From NCBI GenBank assembly GCA_921293015.1, contig OV121088.1, positions 16,281,645-16,345,644 of the forward strand: 64,000 nucleotides of DNA. The letters are read 5' to 3'. Positions 1 to 13,400 of this stretch are shown here, one piece after another. Made by a program: the position numbers and the translations under genes. The stretch is from Phorcus lineatus. Lineage: Eukaryota > Mollusca > Gastropoda > Trochida > Trochidae. Below the pieces are notes generated by a model. That model made no database searches. It saw only the letters and a list, made by a program, of their open reading frames with translations, and had not been told where the DNA came from. The first letter of the stretch is position 1. Every line of letters starts with the position of its first letter.

Positions 1-2044
1 CCCTGACAACCCATTCGTACGTGTAAACTTGTCCGGGAGGAACTCCGTCATCCAGTTTGTCGGCGGGCCCTGTATTGTCTTCGTACAGAGCACCTACAGA
101 TATGTTTTGGAAGATTTATTAACTTGAATCAAATTAGGATAGGTTTCTAATTACACTTATGAAAAATGTTAAATATAATGTTATCATTAAGAGAAACACA
201 AATTACCAAAAATACTGACATTAATTTTGTGTATTTTATAAGTTATTAATTGTCTACGCTTACTCGTACTAGAAAATTTTTCTCTGAAATACTAAAATCT
301 TGCGACAGTTAAATTAAGACTATTACTAGTTCTCCTCGGTACCGTTACAAAAATAACAATGATACATACCTTCAGCATTCTTCAAGTAAAAGACGCCGTG
401 GGGATGAACAGTGAATGACTGGTTACACTTAAAGGCCAGGTTAGCAAAAACGATCAGGATTGTGTCGTCCACCTCGGCTCTGAAAACTGGTCCCAGATAG
501 CCAAGCCAATCTGGTCGTGGAGCTTGATGGAGGAAACTTCGGTCCGTGTACTCCCTGTACACTACTTTATCGTATTTACTGCCAATATGGTCTGGTCCAG
601 ACTTGATGTATACATCAGCGCCCCTAAAACATAATAAAACAAAAGGTAAAAATCAATGTTAATATATTAAGGGGAAATACGTTAATAGTGTTTTACTTTT
701 TGTATTGACATTTGATCGGTTTGTCAATGAATGAATAGATATTTTAGCGTTAGATACAGAAATCTCACGAAATGATAAGGACATTCATTCATGAAAAGGA
801 TTGGGCCCAAGTTATCCAAATTAGAAAAACCCTTTCCAGATATTTACAGCGGTAATCTTGCAACAAGGGACGTGTATGCACAAGAGAGAACCTCTTTTTG
901 TGTGAAAGATAAAAATATTGACATATTTGAAAACAATTTTGTTTCCGAAAATAGTGCATTGTCATGAAAGATAAGATTAACACTAATTCTAACTCTGTTT
1001 CTGACAACGTTTTCTAGAGATTTAAATATTTTTGTTTTCTGTATGAAATATCAGGGACTTTAAAGGATAACAATTTTCTGTTTCATCATTTCTATCATTA
1101 ATTCTGAATAGATTATTAGTGAGTGAGCTCGTCATGATAAACCATTCTCACGTATGTGAAAGGGGAGGGACACTTTCAAATGTTTTTTAAAAAAAACCAA
1201 AGTAGCAAATCACATACTGAAATTCTTTCAACATAAACATTAAAATCACAAATTGAAAAATCCTTAATGTCATTTCGTTTATATCCAGGCAGTATACAAC
1301 CAATATTTACTGAATCACATCCTATCGATCCACTTAACATGCATTTGTAGAAAATAACGGGCATAAAAAAAACATTAGTCAATTAGTCAAACATATTTTT
1401 GCTTGGGAATCACATTCAAAGCTGACAGAAGGAGAGTTTGGAGTAGATAGTGTTTAATAGGTTATAAACCTAACTTGTATATATAAATAATGGATGTAAC
1501 ACTAGGTTTTTGCAAATAGATCAAGCTGTTGTAAATTCGAGTTACTACCTTTATTAACAGTATAAGTTAATTTTAAACTACAGGAATGTAAGAATCTTGC
1601 ATTTGAAATCTACAAAAGTTAGTTTTATACATAGTCTCTATGTTTCTCAGATTTGGCTTTGATGCGAAACTAATTACCAAATATGTAGTTACAGAAAACA
1701 TTCTCAGTGTGCCATATGTCATTCGTGATTCAACAATTCACTGAGTAGCTCTTTAACAAATACTCGTAACGTTAGCATACACCTACTGGAAATAATGTTA
1801 GCAGTTCATCGACCCTTCTTCATCTTGTTTCCAAATTAAAAAATTGGTAATGTTTTAAGTTAATGATTACTTACGGATCATTATTAACGAGGTTACCATT
1901 CGGGGCATAGTCCCATTCCGTATCAACAGCAGCAATGTATATCACACGAGTTCTTCCAAACGACTGTGCTTTATGAAAAGCGTGTCCACTCACGTTCCAA
2001 AACTGTATTACAAAGAGGAAAGACAATAGTATTTTTGATGACAT
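1..2044 (-). CDS. Hephaestin/ceruloplasmin-like multicopper oxidase, copy A (5' part; runs off window)
   Basis: Secreted multicopper oxidase of the ceruloplasmin/hephaestin family; the family oxidises substrates at a type 1 copper and reduces oxygen at a trinuclear copper cluster. Three exons are visible: exon 1 at 2044-1875 (ATG at 2044, hydrophobic signal peptide of about 20 residues, then [20 protein letters not shown]), exon 2 at 623-370 and exon 3 from 93 to beyond base 1. Splice phases agree (CC|G, then GAA G|GT). Exon 2 carries the HPHG motif, a trinuclear-copper histidine pair of domain 1, after [13 protein letters not shown]. The remaining domains lie outside the window, so intactness is unknown. 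It lies head to tail downstream of copy B. Exons 2 and 3 match copy B at roughly 97% and 93% of bases by eye, yet the introns do not align. Whether it encodes a ferroxidase cannot be told from this part. Confidence 0.9.
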
Positions 2045-2420
2045 TTCGAATAAAAATCGGATGTCATCAGCAACTTACACTATTGGCAATATTGTTACAA
2101 TGTTGCTTTAATGCAGCCAATTTCTATATATATGCCAACATTTAATTGCATTTCAAGTCATGAAGTTCCTTTTTTCGCCTGAATTTTATTACATTGCACC
2201 CTTGTATCAATGTAATTTATAGCTTATAACTGCTTGTCAAATTCTGGTTTGCAGATGCTGTTTTCTTTCTGTAGAAAACTCTGTCTCATCCATCTATAGA
2301 CAGCCAATCCCCGGGAGGTTGTATTGCTTTCTTTTAAAGGTTTATCGGAAAATAATCCTTGGTCGTATATTTGTATAATCTTAAGGTACCCCTAACCCCG
2401 TACTGTTAGCTTACAATTGT
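2045..2420 (-). promoter_or_regulatory. Upstream region of copy A, homologous to the upstream region of copy B
   Basis: Patches of this stretch match 23764-24170: the AACATTGTAACA block, a TTACATTGCACC/TTACATTACACC block, CTTATAACTG/CTTACAACTG, and a CCCCGGGAGGT/CCCCGGGAAGT block followed by TTGCTTTCTTT and AAAGGTTTA. The tandem duplication therefore included at least about 350 bp of promoter. The rest of the two flanks has diverged. Confidence 0.6.
2124..2133 (-). promoter_or_regulatory. TATA box of copy A (candidate)
   Basis: The minus strand reads ATATATATAG about 80-90 bases upstream of the ATG at 2044. It is placed like the TATATAA of copy B and followed, as there, by AACATTGTAACA. Inferred from motif and paralogue comparison only. 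Confidence 0.5.
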
Positions 2421-2892
2421 ATTGTATAATAAATGTCAACTAGTGTTAAATAGATATGATTATTGACCGACATTTGAATGGATGACATTCTTTTCAAATC
2501 AGATTTACAGAGTTAATAACGTGTGTGTTTATCACTTTTGATAAGAAAAGGCTTTCTGATTTACTCATTCATTTCCTCTATATGGTAATTTTGAATGATG
2601 TAATGTGTTTTATGTAAACCAAAAGTTTGATTATTTATAGCTAATGTCTATCCATAATCATCTTCAAATATGTTTATGAAAAGAAATGTAATGATAACTG
2701 ATAAATGATCTTTAGGTTTTATAATGCCTTTATATTTCTAGAATAACGGTATACGTTCACAGCTGATTCACACGTATAAATGAAATTAAAATGTGCATGA
2801 ATAATACAGAAGGATAACATATGAATAAGACATTAATAGAATATATATAAATAGGAAAGATTATTTTCTTGTTTTATGATTTGTTGAAGAAA

Positions 2893-2942
2893 TACATGTC
2901 TGTTATGTTTATTAAGTTTACATGTCTGTTATGTTTATTAAG
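2893..2942 (+). repeat. Two-copy tandem repeat, period about 24 bp
   Basis: TACATGTCTGTTATGTTTA followed by TTAAGT occurs twice back to back. It directly precedes the 38-bp direct repeat at 2942-2979. No gene overlaps it. Confidence 0.8.
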
Positions 2943-4468
2943 TTACTGCTCTAGGGTAAACCTATAGACCGTAACACAAGAATTGCAATATAAATTTTTA
3001 AAAATGCATAAGATCTATACATGTGTTTGGGAGTAGTGCAAATACTTTTACAAATCGTTAGTCAATGTAATGTGTTAACAATGTACAGATTCATTGCATT
3101 GTCTGGTGAAACCTCTAGTGTCCTTCACAGTGTAGGTGCTCCAATACACTCTCCTGTTCCAAAACACCCAAAAATGGTCCTAGGATAGTCTTAATCCCTT
3201 GAAGCTTCCAAACAAATATTAGTCCCACAACATTACTCGTTTAAAGCAAAGGATTTACTGTTTGACTACATCGATGAATGAATAGCAGCAGTCATTGTTG
3301 ATTGTAATTTGTGTAGTTTAAATACAATCTTTTACAAAGTTTTAACGTTTTGGCACAGTTTTAGGTCCATGCTACTGCATATGCTTTCCACATAAAGTAA
3401 AAAATCTAGTTCTCAAACTAGAACTTTCCTATAAGACAATATGGTGACAAAGTTACACCTTTTACCAGCTAAAAAAGCGACCTTGAAAAACTTATTTTCG
3501 TCTTTTTCTCCAAAAGCATGAGGCGTAGAAAATCATATTTAGATATTTTATCTCCAGAAGCCAGAGGTCGAGGAGACTGAAAACTTGTGTACAGACTCCT
3601 TAGTTTTTTGGAATTCTAATCTAGCGCTTATATGGGCCACAGATGCTACACCCTAATACATTTCTTTAAGTTTCGCTTTTCAGAAGAAAATGCCCTAGAA
3701 AGCTTAAATCTTCTGTACATACTCATAAGATGGTAAAGTTTATTTTAAATGGATTTGGTGACCCTGGACAGCTCATATGGAGACCTTGTGACCATTTATG
3801 AAATATATTATAGCCTGATGAGCTACAGAGCCGAAGGCCCGTCTTTTTAAGGCCAAGAACAAGTTTTAAGTTTTGATATCACACAAAAACCATAAGAAAA
3901 TTCAAGGACCACTGATAGACTCGAGAAAGTATTTGATCGTATTTTTGGTTGGTCCTTAAAATTTGGTGTTGTGAATTGAAATAGTCTGTGGATACGTCTT
4001 TGGTCTTGAATGTATACCAATCTTTTGCAACTTTGAGCTCCTGATTTACATATTGTTTTTCCACTCACGACTCGCACACTAATTGATCTCGATACATTAA
4101 ATCACAATGATGAGTAGATGTGCCTTTTGTATGTTTGTGTCCCTAATTTGCATACTTTATGCATAATTTCAACTTTTGTTCTGTTCAAAATTCACATATT
4201 AATGTTGAAATGTAAAAAACGGCTTGACAAATTAATTTTGGACATTTTTGTTCTGTCAAATTTTGTTCCGCTCAAAGCTCAAACACTTATTGTTCAATTG
4301 TAAAGAAAATTGAAACATGAAATCAGAATGATAGGTAATTGTGCTAGTCCTTAATTTGCATTGCATTAAACATTTTAGCTTCATACTTCATATTTCATAC
4401 AACCAGATTTCTCAACTACGATTCCTAGATGTTACTGCTCTAGGGTAAACCTATAGACCGTAACACAA
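2942..4468. repeat. Pair of identical 38-bp direct repeats bracketing about 1.45 kb
   Basis: The same 38 bases, starting GTTACTGCTCTAGGGTAAAC and ending CGTAACACAA, occur at 2942-2979 and 4431-4468 with no difference. The interior has no substantial open frame. The copies could be ends of a degenerate element or two members of a short dispersed repeat; they are too long for a usual target-site duplication. Confidence 0.6.
3507..3541 (+). repeat. 35-bp dispersed repeat (copy 1)
   Basis: Starts TCTCCAAAAGCATGAGGCGT and ends TCATATTTA. It is identical to 7000-7034. A weaker version (CTCCAGAAGC, AGAGG, GGAGACTGAAAAC) follows it directly. Confidence 0.65.
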
Positions 4469-4753
4469 TCAGGAAGTCTTTTAATTTCTCAAAGATGGAT
4501 TTTGGCTTAATTTATTGTGTATGTAAAACCTTTGAATGAATTATTTTTCCTTTTAAGGAGAGGGACTTGTGACCCAATCGATCCCCGTATTGATGCTTCT
4601 GTGACCACTTTCGGATTGTGGGGTTTTATGGGTGACCTGTGTTTCTAATGCTTTGTATTGCCAGAAGTAGTAGAAGTTTAGTAGGTTTGTATGTCGATAC
4701 TTAAATTTTTATTAAATACAAACTATTATGAACATTTTGAAATTATGCATTAT

Positions 4754-6043
4754 GTAGGCAGTTCGGATAAAAAAACTCAAATTCATAGAAACTTAATTCT
4801 TTAACTATATCCTGATCATTAAACAACTCAACAGGAGACAGCTAACCGTTTTCCGCGAAATTCGTTGGGGAAATGAACTTTATTGCCCATAAAGGTATGT
4901 ACTGTTAGCTGTTGTTTTGTTCTCCCGACAGCAGCTAAGCCCCACCTTTATGTTGGTTGACCCCTTTCTGCATATTCAAATATGTATGTCGGACACGAAG
5001 TGACTTAACTCCCTTTAATATCTTAGGGACCAGTCATTTAAAAGTATTAAAATGTTTTATCATTAAACAGTTGTAACGCGAAGCATTCGTAAAATAGCAA
5101 CTTTTGCAAAATATTTCAAGCAAGTTGTAGTGCAAACGAAAAAAGCTTTTCTTATTTTTCAAATAGGGTTTGTATGCAAATAACTCAAGAACAAGCGTCA
5201 ATTTCTAGTATCAACTTTTCATCCAAAATGTCATAGAGTTAATCATTCCCTATAAACAAAACTGGCATACACATATCGATGTAACGTAGATTAAAACATA
5301 ACTATACTAAATGTCCATATGTATTTTCAATTTCTTTGTGCAAAATTCTAGACAAATTAATGGTATAATTGTTCGTGTACATTATAATCATATTAAGCTA
5401 ATTTGTTGTACCATTTCATGCATATTTATAGATATATGTATATATACTACAGACCATCAAATTAATTAAGTTTTTATAAACAAGGCTACTATATACGGCA
5501 AGTTTCTCTTGTACAACTCTTAAGGTTACAAGGACATCGCAGAAGAAAACCAAAGAACATTTTAATGCACTGTACTAAAACTATTGAACAATTGATACCG
5601 ATACGGCATGTACACATGAACTTAAGTAAACGAAATATTTTACGACGACTGCCGGACTTTTTAATTTAAAATTTTTAAAAAATTATTAATGATGTCGCTA
5701 GTTTTTGGTGCTCTTGATAGAACATATCATGATCGTGTAATACACCATTTTCTAAAATATATTCCCCTAAAGTCTCCCTGACCTTCAATCCAATGTGTCA
5801 CGTAATATTGTGTGGTCGCTGTGTTTAGAGCCAACGGATATGGGATGGATGGGTTTCAACACTTTTGATATTCATTTAGATGATTTAAAATATCCACCCA
5901 AAATGTATACCGCGAATATTCAACCAGCCCACAAGGAAGCACATGTCCACGTGTGGGAAAGTATTGCATATCATTAGATGACGTCATCAAAATCTAGTTT
6001 CCCGGACAGTAGGAGATGCGCATTAGAACTCCGAAGTACCTAC
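4754..6043. mobile_element. Non-autonomous DNA transposon with TIRs and ATTAT target-site duplication
   Basis: The left end reads GTAGGCAGTTCGGA. The right end, reverse complemented, reads GTAGGTACTTCGGA, a 12 of 14 match. Both ends are flanked directly by ATTAT (4749-4753 and 6044-6048), consistent with a 5-bp target-site duplication. No transposase is visible in the 1290 bp. A shorter relative lies at 41572-42348, sharing both ends and blocks such as GGGGAAATGAACTTTATTGC. The superfamily cannot be named from this alone. Confidence 0.75.
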
Positions 6044-6999
6044 ATTATGTTTTGTGGAAAATTGCAAAATTGACATTACAAAGCAGCCAAAGCTTGTACA
6101 TTTCAATTTTTCCATTTTTGATGTGCCATTTTGGAGTGCTTAGTCGTGTGTAAAATATATAGTAAAGGAATTCAACCTCAACCAAGACATCTTTGTCTCT
6201 GTATTCCTCACGTGTGCTGGGGTTCATCTCACTTGAACACCTTGGCCTCAGTCGTATTCTATTCATCTAACCAGGCATGGCTTAAATTGCAACAGTTTCG
6301 AACCGTAGCTCGCATTGCTTCAAAATTCGTGTTTTAAGTGCAGCGCCCTTTTCATTGACGAAATTTTGCAATTTTAATGTGATTTCTCATTGGACTATCG
6401 CGTCGCAGCAGGCATGGCGACGAGCACAGAAAAGTATGGGAATTGCGGCAAAGGCCTTTCTTAGAAAGTCACTTGTGCTGGCGTAAGAATAAGTCAGCCA
6501 TGCGTGGGAAGATGAAAGCTGTTAGGTCTATTCAACTTTTTGGTTCAAGATATCGAGATTATTAACCGAGTATGTTTCCATAGCATTAATGTCATATATT
6601 ATTAATTAAATTTGTAGTATGCGAGCCTTTGGCAAGATAAAAGGCCATCAGAAGATGGCTTAATAAGAATCCCATTTTTTGACCTGTGTCGGTGTCGTGT
6701 CGGGAGTGGGGGAGTATTGAACAGGAATTATATTTGTCAGATGTGTTTGAATGCTGTATGGCCCAGTGCTGTATCATACACACTATAACTTTTGGATAAT
6801 TATTTCTCCGTCTCTATGAAATTTATAATAAATTTCAATTTATCCTTCTTATGTATTGTTTACAACGAATATATATTCAAGTGTACAGTCTTCATATTTA
6901 AAAGCTATGATAAAAAAAACCAGCACACAACATTTTCTCCTACATGTTTCGCTTTACTCTTCAGGGAGAATGACTACATTGTCTATGATATATATATCT

Positions 7000-7034
7000 T
7001 CTCCAAAAGCATGAGGCGTAGAAAATCATATTTA
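7000..7034 (+). repeat. 35-bp dispersed repeat (copy 2)
   Basis: Identical to 3507-3541. It lies in the 3' flank of copy B, downstream of its polyadenylation signal. Confidence 0.65.
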
Positions 7035-7362
7035 TAATATCATTTACCCTTTTGTACTTTCATTTTGGTTACTATTTGGGTGCAATTCACAGACGTTAAG
7101 TTAGAAACAAACCGATCAAATTTGTCTTGAGATCCTTTGACCTAGTAAAACATTCCAATACATTACGTATCTCCTGTATCGAAACACAGATGTTTGTCTG
7201 TTTTTATCATAAACCACGGGCAATAGCGTTAATGTCGGAAATCAAGGTTGATGCCTTGTTTGCCGTCTCATTCGATTAAATCTTGAAGATAAAGCTGAAA
7301 TTGAAATAATGCATATTGATGCGAGAATAAATATGTAAAAAGGCTTGATTTCTCTAAAACTT

Positions 7363-7368
7363 TTTATT
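7363..7368 (-). terminator. Polyadenylation signal AATAAA of copy B
   Basis: The minus strand reads AATAAA 75 bases past the TAA stop at 7445-7443, in AT-rich sequence. It is the first canonical signal after the stop and gives a short 3' UTR of about 100 bases. Confidence 0.6.
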
Positions 7369-7442
7369 TCACGTTAAAGGTGATTTACAAAAATAAAAAT
7401 ACCAAGTATGAACTTGAAAATGAAATATCAATTAATGAATGA

Positions 7443-10400
7443 TTATTTAATTTGTTTATACGTTGAAATGTGATTAAAGTCAAAAGGAACATGTACATGT
7501 CCGGTGAAACGATGGAATGCGTTATTGGTCGGTACAATGGTATACACAGCCTCCATTCCGTTTGTCACGTGAAAGCTGACATGACAATGGAATAGCCATG
7601 TTCCTGGATTATCTGTAAACATCTCAACAGTCTCGCTAGTTGAGGGGAAAATATCAATGACATCCTTTCGATGTCTCTTATCCGTCCTGTGAATAACCGT
7701 CTGCCCGTGGAAGTGAACAGGATGGACATCAAAGACAGACCCAGCTCCCAACACGTACCAAGCGACTCGTTCTCCCTCGGTCATTATCAAACCTCGAACA
7801 TTTCCGTAAATTAGACCGTTGATGGAATATTTTCTGTTGGCAAGCACAAAATCAGGGTCGGTATAATTAACTCTGCCTGGGGCCAAAGATGCTGCATTTT
7901 CTGCAAAGTAGTGACTCTCGTTTTCATCAAAGGTTTTGAAAAGAACGGCAAATTCCCTGTTGATATTGTCAGTACGCTGTCCATGGGCGTCCAATATACC
8001 ACTTCGACAAATAACTAAAGGTCCGATGAGTCCACTGTCAATATCTTTAGCTAGGTTCACGGAAGAATGGTACATCCGACCAATGCAATTTGGATCATTT
8101 TTGCCAGGGCCAGATCGTTTTGGTACCTCCCATTCATAGAGGTACGTCCCTCCAGGAGCGACGGAGTTGTCGCCCTTATAATTGTTCTCATCTTTATAGT
8201 CAGCCCCTTCGTTTGCTTTAGTATAGAACAGAGACTGTGGAAGAATTGAATATGGTATAGAAGCCTTGTTCCGGAACAGAACATGTACAATGTCCCCTAC
8301 TTCTGCCCGTATGAAAGGACCAAGTAATCCCAGATGTTCGTCCTTAAATGCTCGAGGTACTTGTCTGGCGAAAGAAGCATCTGTATATTGACGGTAAACA
8401 GCTTTCTTGTATTTGGCTCCAATGAAGTTCGGTCCATCTCTAACGAAGGTGTAGCCAGGTCTAAAAATGAAAATACAGCCTTTGTATTATGCTTTATTTT
8501 TGTACAGTGCCCGTGAAACAAGATGATTAAATTAGTTGCATCTGATAAAAAGTATTGTAAACGTATTTGAGATTAGTTTCTTTAGGACGAAATGGTAAAA
8601 ATATTAAGCTGTTGGATAAAGCGTATTCAAGACAACCACGTGAATTATTTGAAGAAACTTAGTATATACGGTGACTCGATGGAGTAAGATGGCCATTGGT
8701 AGATGATCGTATATACATGTAGCATGAGATGGATATGCCTATAAGTTAATATAAAAGAAAGTGAAAATTGATCACCATCAGAGTCAGTCAATATTGCCGG
8801 AATGACTGTACCAGTCTTTGACAAAATGGGCGAGTTGGTCCCACAAAGGGACGATTGGGTACGATTGAAGGTGGTGTGATCCCAAGTATAACAATGTTAC
8901 ATTTGTTCACTATCTAAATGACATGCCTCTCTAAAGGATATACATTTGTACTTCACATGTCAGATGATGTGATAAAATAAAACGTTATTTGTTTTGAAGA
9001 GTGAATAAAATAAATCAGGCCGTTTACAATTATTATGCGTAACAAAAAGCTCTCTAAAGCTCTCTAACAGTTTCTAACGATCGACAACAACGTCACAGTA
9101 AATTGCCCGAGGGCGTCTTCTTGGTGTTCTGCATTTATCAGTGGGAAAAACGTGATTGATAAAGATTGAAGTTAGAGGATTCTTCATATAGCTTGTGAGC
9201 CGGTGAGTAAATGAAACGGTTGCAGCAAACAGGGACACTTACTGTGACGGATCAGTTAGGTTTCCACCTGTGACCAGGTCAATCAAGACAGGTGCGTAGT
9301 CCCAGATCACCTCCTCTGCTGCGATGAAATATCGACGTATGTGACGTCGACCTTGACCTATCTGATGCCGTGCACCACAGGAGAAGACGTCGTATAATGC
9401 CGTCATTCCTCTACTGTAGAAAAAACTCGTTTGACAGTGCACAGACCACCGACCTACATAGACGTAAAAAAAGCATCATAGATTTTCAAAACAAATACAA
9501 TGCAGGCATGTTTCCATACGTTAAGTTGAAATTGTTTGGTAAATACGGTCGAGTGTATCCGAAACTTTTCCTGTTCGAAACGCATTTAAGGTGCTAATCG
9601 TTCACACGGAATTAAGAATTTGACGATATCTTGATCATCAACTTTCATTAAATGGATCATCCACATTCTGATTTCTGACTTGACTAATTGAAGATTTATG
9701 TATGTAAGCAAATTTTTTCGTTGTTGTCAAATAACCATGACGTACAAGTAGATTTGGTGCCCAACTTAGTTTTTATAGGTATTTATGATCATCCTTGGAT
9801 GAACAGAAAATATATCATCATTCTAGAATTGTTATGTTGTTATGTGGCACATGTTTGTTTAACCTCTAATGGTACATGTCGAGAAGGCGGCAACAATATA
9901 AGGTATCGGATTACGGATTCCTTTCCAAGCTAGACATCGCTAAGGACGATGTCGAATAACCATGCAATGAATTCAGTAATCTTCAGTATGAAATGTGACT
10001 TTTAAAAAGCCTTTAATATGTGAATTCACTTCATGTGCTGATCGGTAAATCAGTTTTGAAATTGTGCTCTTTGACATTAAATATTGCTTGTATTTGGACC
10101 AACTCACCAACAGTGTCTGGTGTAGAGTGGAGAGTCGCTCCAATCCCCGGATTGATGAGCTTTCCTTCAACGTTATTTCCGTGAAATTCTAACGCTTGGC
10201 CGTTAAAAACTACCCCGTGAGTATCACGTAAGGATCCAAGTCCGAAAATATGCCAAGTGATGTGATCTCCTACACACATATCTAATCCGGGCAGATTACC
10301 GAATAAGTATCCGTTGATTCCTGTAAATTGAGAAATGTAATTAACACGCACTAAATCAAATGTAAACAAATGCCAAAGTCATATGACTGAAATAAAGCGC

Positions 10401-13400
10401 TATTTACGTCTCGGGTAATTTAATAAAATCTAATTTCGCCCTTAAACGAATGTGTATAAGAGATCGTTTGACTTCTAGTAACAACTATTGTCTAATGTCT
10501 TCAGATAGAATCTTAAAATATTTCGAAGATGAAATTGGGAATAACCAAAGCGTGCCAGTATGTTCATAATCAATTATCAAAACACAATGATCATAATATC
10601 TTACTATAGAATGAACAATGAAGTGAAGAAACTAAGACAACATTGAAGCATTAATTATCAAATGAGATGTTTTGGAAACTATAATGCCTTTTCATTCAAA
10701 TAACAACTGCACCGACATGTTACTCAGGATAAAACACTACTTGTCACACATTGACTTAGGATTTGGTATTCTAAAAACAGCGATTTAATGGAAACAGTCA
10801 TGGATGAACATATGACTCAATTAATCGACAAGAGAGTCCCGATATATCCCGAGCGAGGGCGAGTGTTGTAAATCGACACTTTGTTAATGTCATAACAATG
10901 CCGGGTCTAGATTTTCGTAGCTCTCTAAGCGCTAAGATAGTCGTAGGCCAATGGTAATTCATGGTACTTACGACTGTCTTATTTAAAAGAGAGCTTCGAA
11001 AATCAAGGCCCAGACCTTCAAAGAATTAAGCAACATATTTTAATGAGTCCATCTCCCCTACCCTCCCAGGGAAAGTTGCTTTTAATGTACATACTTTAAA
11101 CTACTATTCATATCCTAAAACTAAAGCTTAAATAGAGTTGTACAATAAAGCGACGTACCGTACATGGTATTTGATTCAACGAAGGTTGTATCGGTCTTAA
11201 CAACACTGTTTGGGTCAGTAGTAAACTTCTGTATGTTTTCATCGATGTACCAGGATTCATTTTCATTCGTTGTCATAAATAGTAAGTAGAAAACACGGGA
11301 CGCCACATCTCTGATTCTCCAGTGCTTTGGCGTGTTCTGCAAAGGATGTCAAATATGCTCAATTAAAAGATTTTTTTTAAATTCACAAATCATTGTTTTG
11401 TTTTAATTTCCAGGCAAAACGATTACTTTATATTATTTCATATCTAAGGAGCAGGTAAATTTTTCATAAGAAATATGTTCAGGAGACTTCAATATTGTAT
11501 AATATATGGGCACCTGTCAGGATTACAAAGACAACTGAACCTAGCAATGATGTAACGTGATAGTCATGCAAACATTCTAAATTTATCTTCAAAAAGTTAG
11601 CGGTAGCCATATATACTGAACACAAACTAACTTGCATAAAAACATCGTTAAAAGTGTTTAAAATTCAAATGCCAAAAATGCTTTCCTAAGAACCTTTAAA
11701 TCAAGAACCTGTATTTTTGGGGATACCAAGAGTTGTTAACGATTTGAATGAACTTAAACAACGCAAATCAGTTAATGAAAAGCTTTAATCCTATACCGGT
11801 ATACGACAATATCTAATTAAGAGTAATATTTGTTATTAAGATATCACATATGATCTAGATAACGATGTTATATAATAGGCATGTGTAGCTACGATCGCGA
11901 TGACAACGGTAAAATTTCTCAAAGGATGACGCGCCATCTATAGAACGATTTATTCTTGGTAACTAATTAACATAAACTCAAGGGACAACTTATGCTTATA
12001 AGTACTGTCACACGGTTCGTCACTAAAAATTTAGAATTCAATTTTAGCTGCGATACGATGAAGTCGTCTCAATTTATAGACAATGCACATACAAAACATG
12101 CCGTAAAGTGTTGTTACAAATTGCGCATTGTGATCCATCCTCAATTACCTAGAAAATACTTTCCGATAAATATCCAATAAAATCCCTGGTCAGTTCTCGG
12201 ATTTACTTCTTACTTTTGAGAAACCACCTATCCCGATAACTCATGACAGCAACAATTCAGAAAAGTCTTTACAACCATGTTCCCTGCTGGAGTTAGTTAA
12301 TTTTAAGCGGCAGACATGAGTTATGACAGGAATCATTTCATTGGTACGCTGAACTTCCATCGTAGATACCTGATTGGCTTTAAAAACACCATGCAAGGTT
12401 ATTTATGATATACACAACAAATCTACTTTTTGAATCAAGGGTATAAGTTAGGATTTATTTGAACTAATAAACCTTTAAAGCTGTCGTTCTGTTGTGTTTA
12501 AATGTAATTTTATCTTCTAGTTTCCGTCTCTGAGATAAGGAATTCTTCAAGTGATGCCCCTGCGCGGCAGGTTATTTTGGGGGAAAATCTCTTTGGATAA
12601 CTATATTATTTTCCTGATGTGTCAAAGTTTTTAACTCTGACTATGATAACTTTTCATTTTCAATTTGAATTGCGTTAGTGACTTGCACTAACACCCATAC
12701 TTCATACTCCTAGTCATATTCTACTTTCTCAAAACCACTACATCACAGCGGCTGATCTGAAAGATGATAGAACATGGATAGACCATAACCCGTGGGCATT
12801 ATAATGATTAAGGGATATATGCCCTCACGATTTGCTCGTAGTCAAATTCAGTAGCCAAACATGATTTTGTTCTAACGATGTATCGTCCTGTTACATCCAT
12901 AATGTATGCCTTAAGATGATTGTAATCGAGTTTTCAGTACACCAACCTCAGTGGACCAATCATAGGAATGTCCCTTCTTGCAGATAACGAGAGGACCAAT
13001 GAGCCCGGTGTACACGTCTTTGACAGGGTTGACAGCAGAGTGATATGTGTAGGTGAGGCACGGCTCATCATCTTTGGTGGGGGACGCGCTCTCCCCAACC
13101 CGGTATCTGTAGATCACTGTCTCACCTGGTCGGGCGAATTTTCCTGTTTTCTGCTTAGCTGGGGAAATAAAAAGTCCTTTTACTTAGAGAAGCCATCACT
13201 AAAATAAGAATGTGCACAACAAGATTTTATTATCAGTGATAAACTTCATAAGATTGCTAGATTTCAAAGGACACCACGTTCTACCGCAGTTTGCTAGAAG
13301 TTTGGCACAGAAATTATGGAGATACCCCAGGGCTTGAATAGACCAAGAATGAAAACATTGAAACATTGAAATTCCTAAGTCATAGTTTAATCAAGGGTCA

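Larger units (their letters stand above)
2421..7362. other. Intergenic region between copies A and B
   Basis: No convincing gene on either strand. Open frames are all short (81 codons or fewer) and have no domain-like sequence. The content is the direct repeats and the TIR element listed separately, plus AT-rich unique sequence. Confidence 0.7.

Noticed and set aside
9443-10107. A separate small exon between exons 11 and 12 of copy B
   Set aside because: I first looked for one because the AG at 9421-9420 gave the wrong phase. Using the AG at 9455-9454 gives a continuous frame (GRWSVHC...RGM) that aligns with domain 4, so no extra exon is needed.
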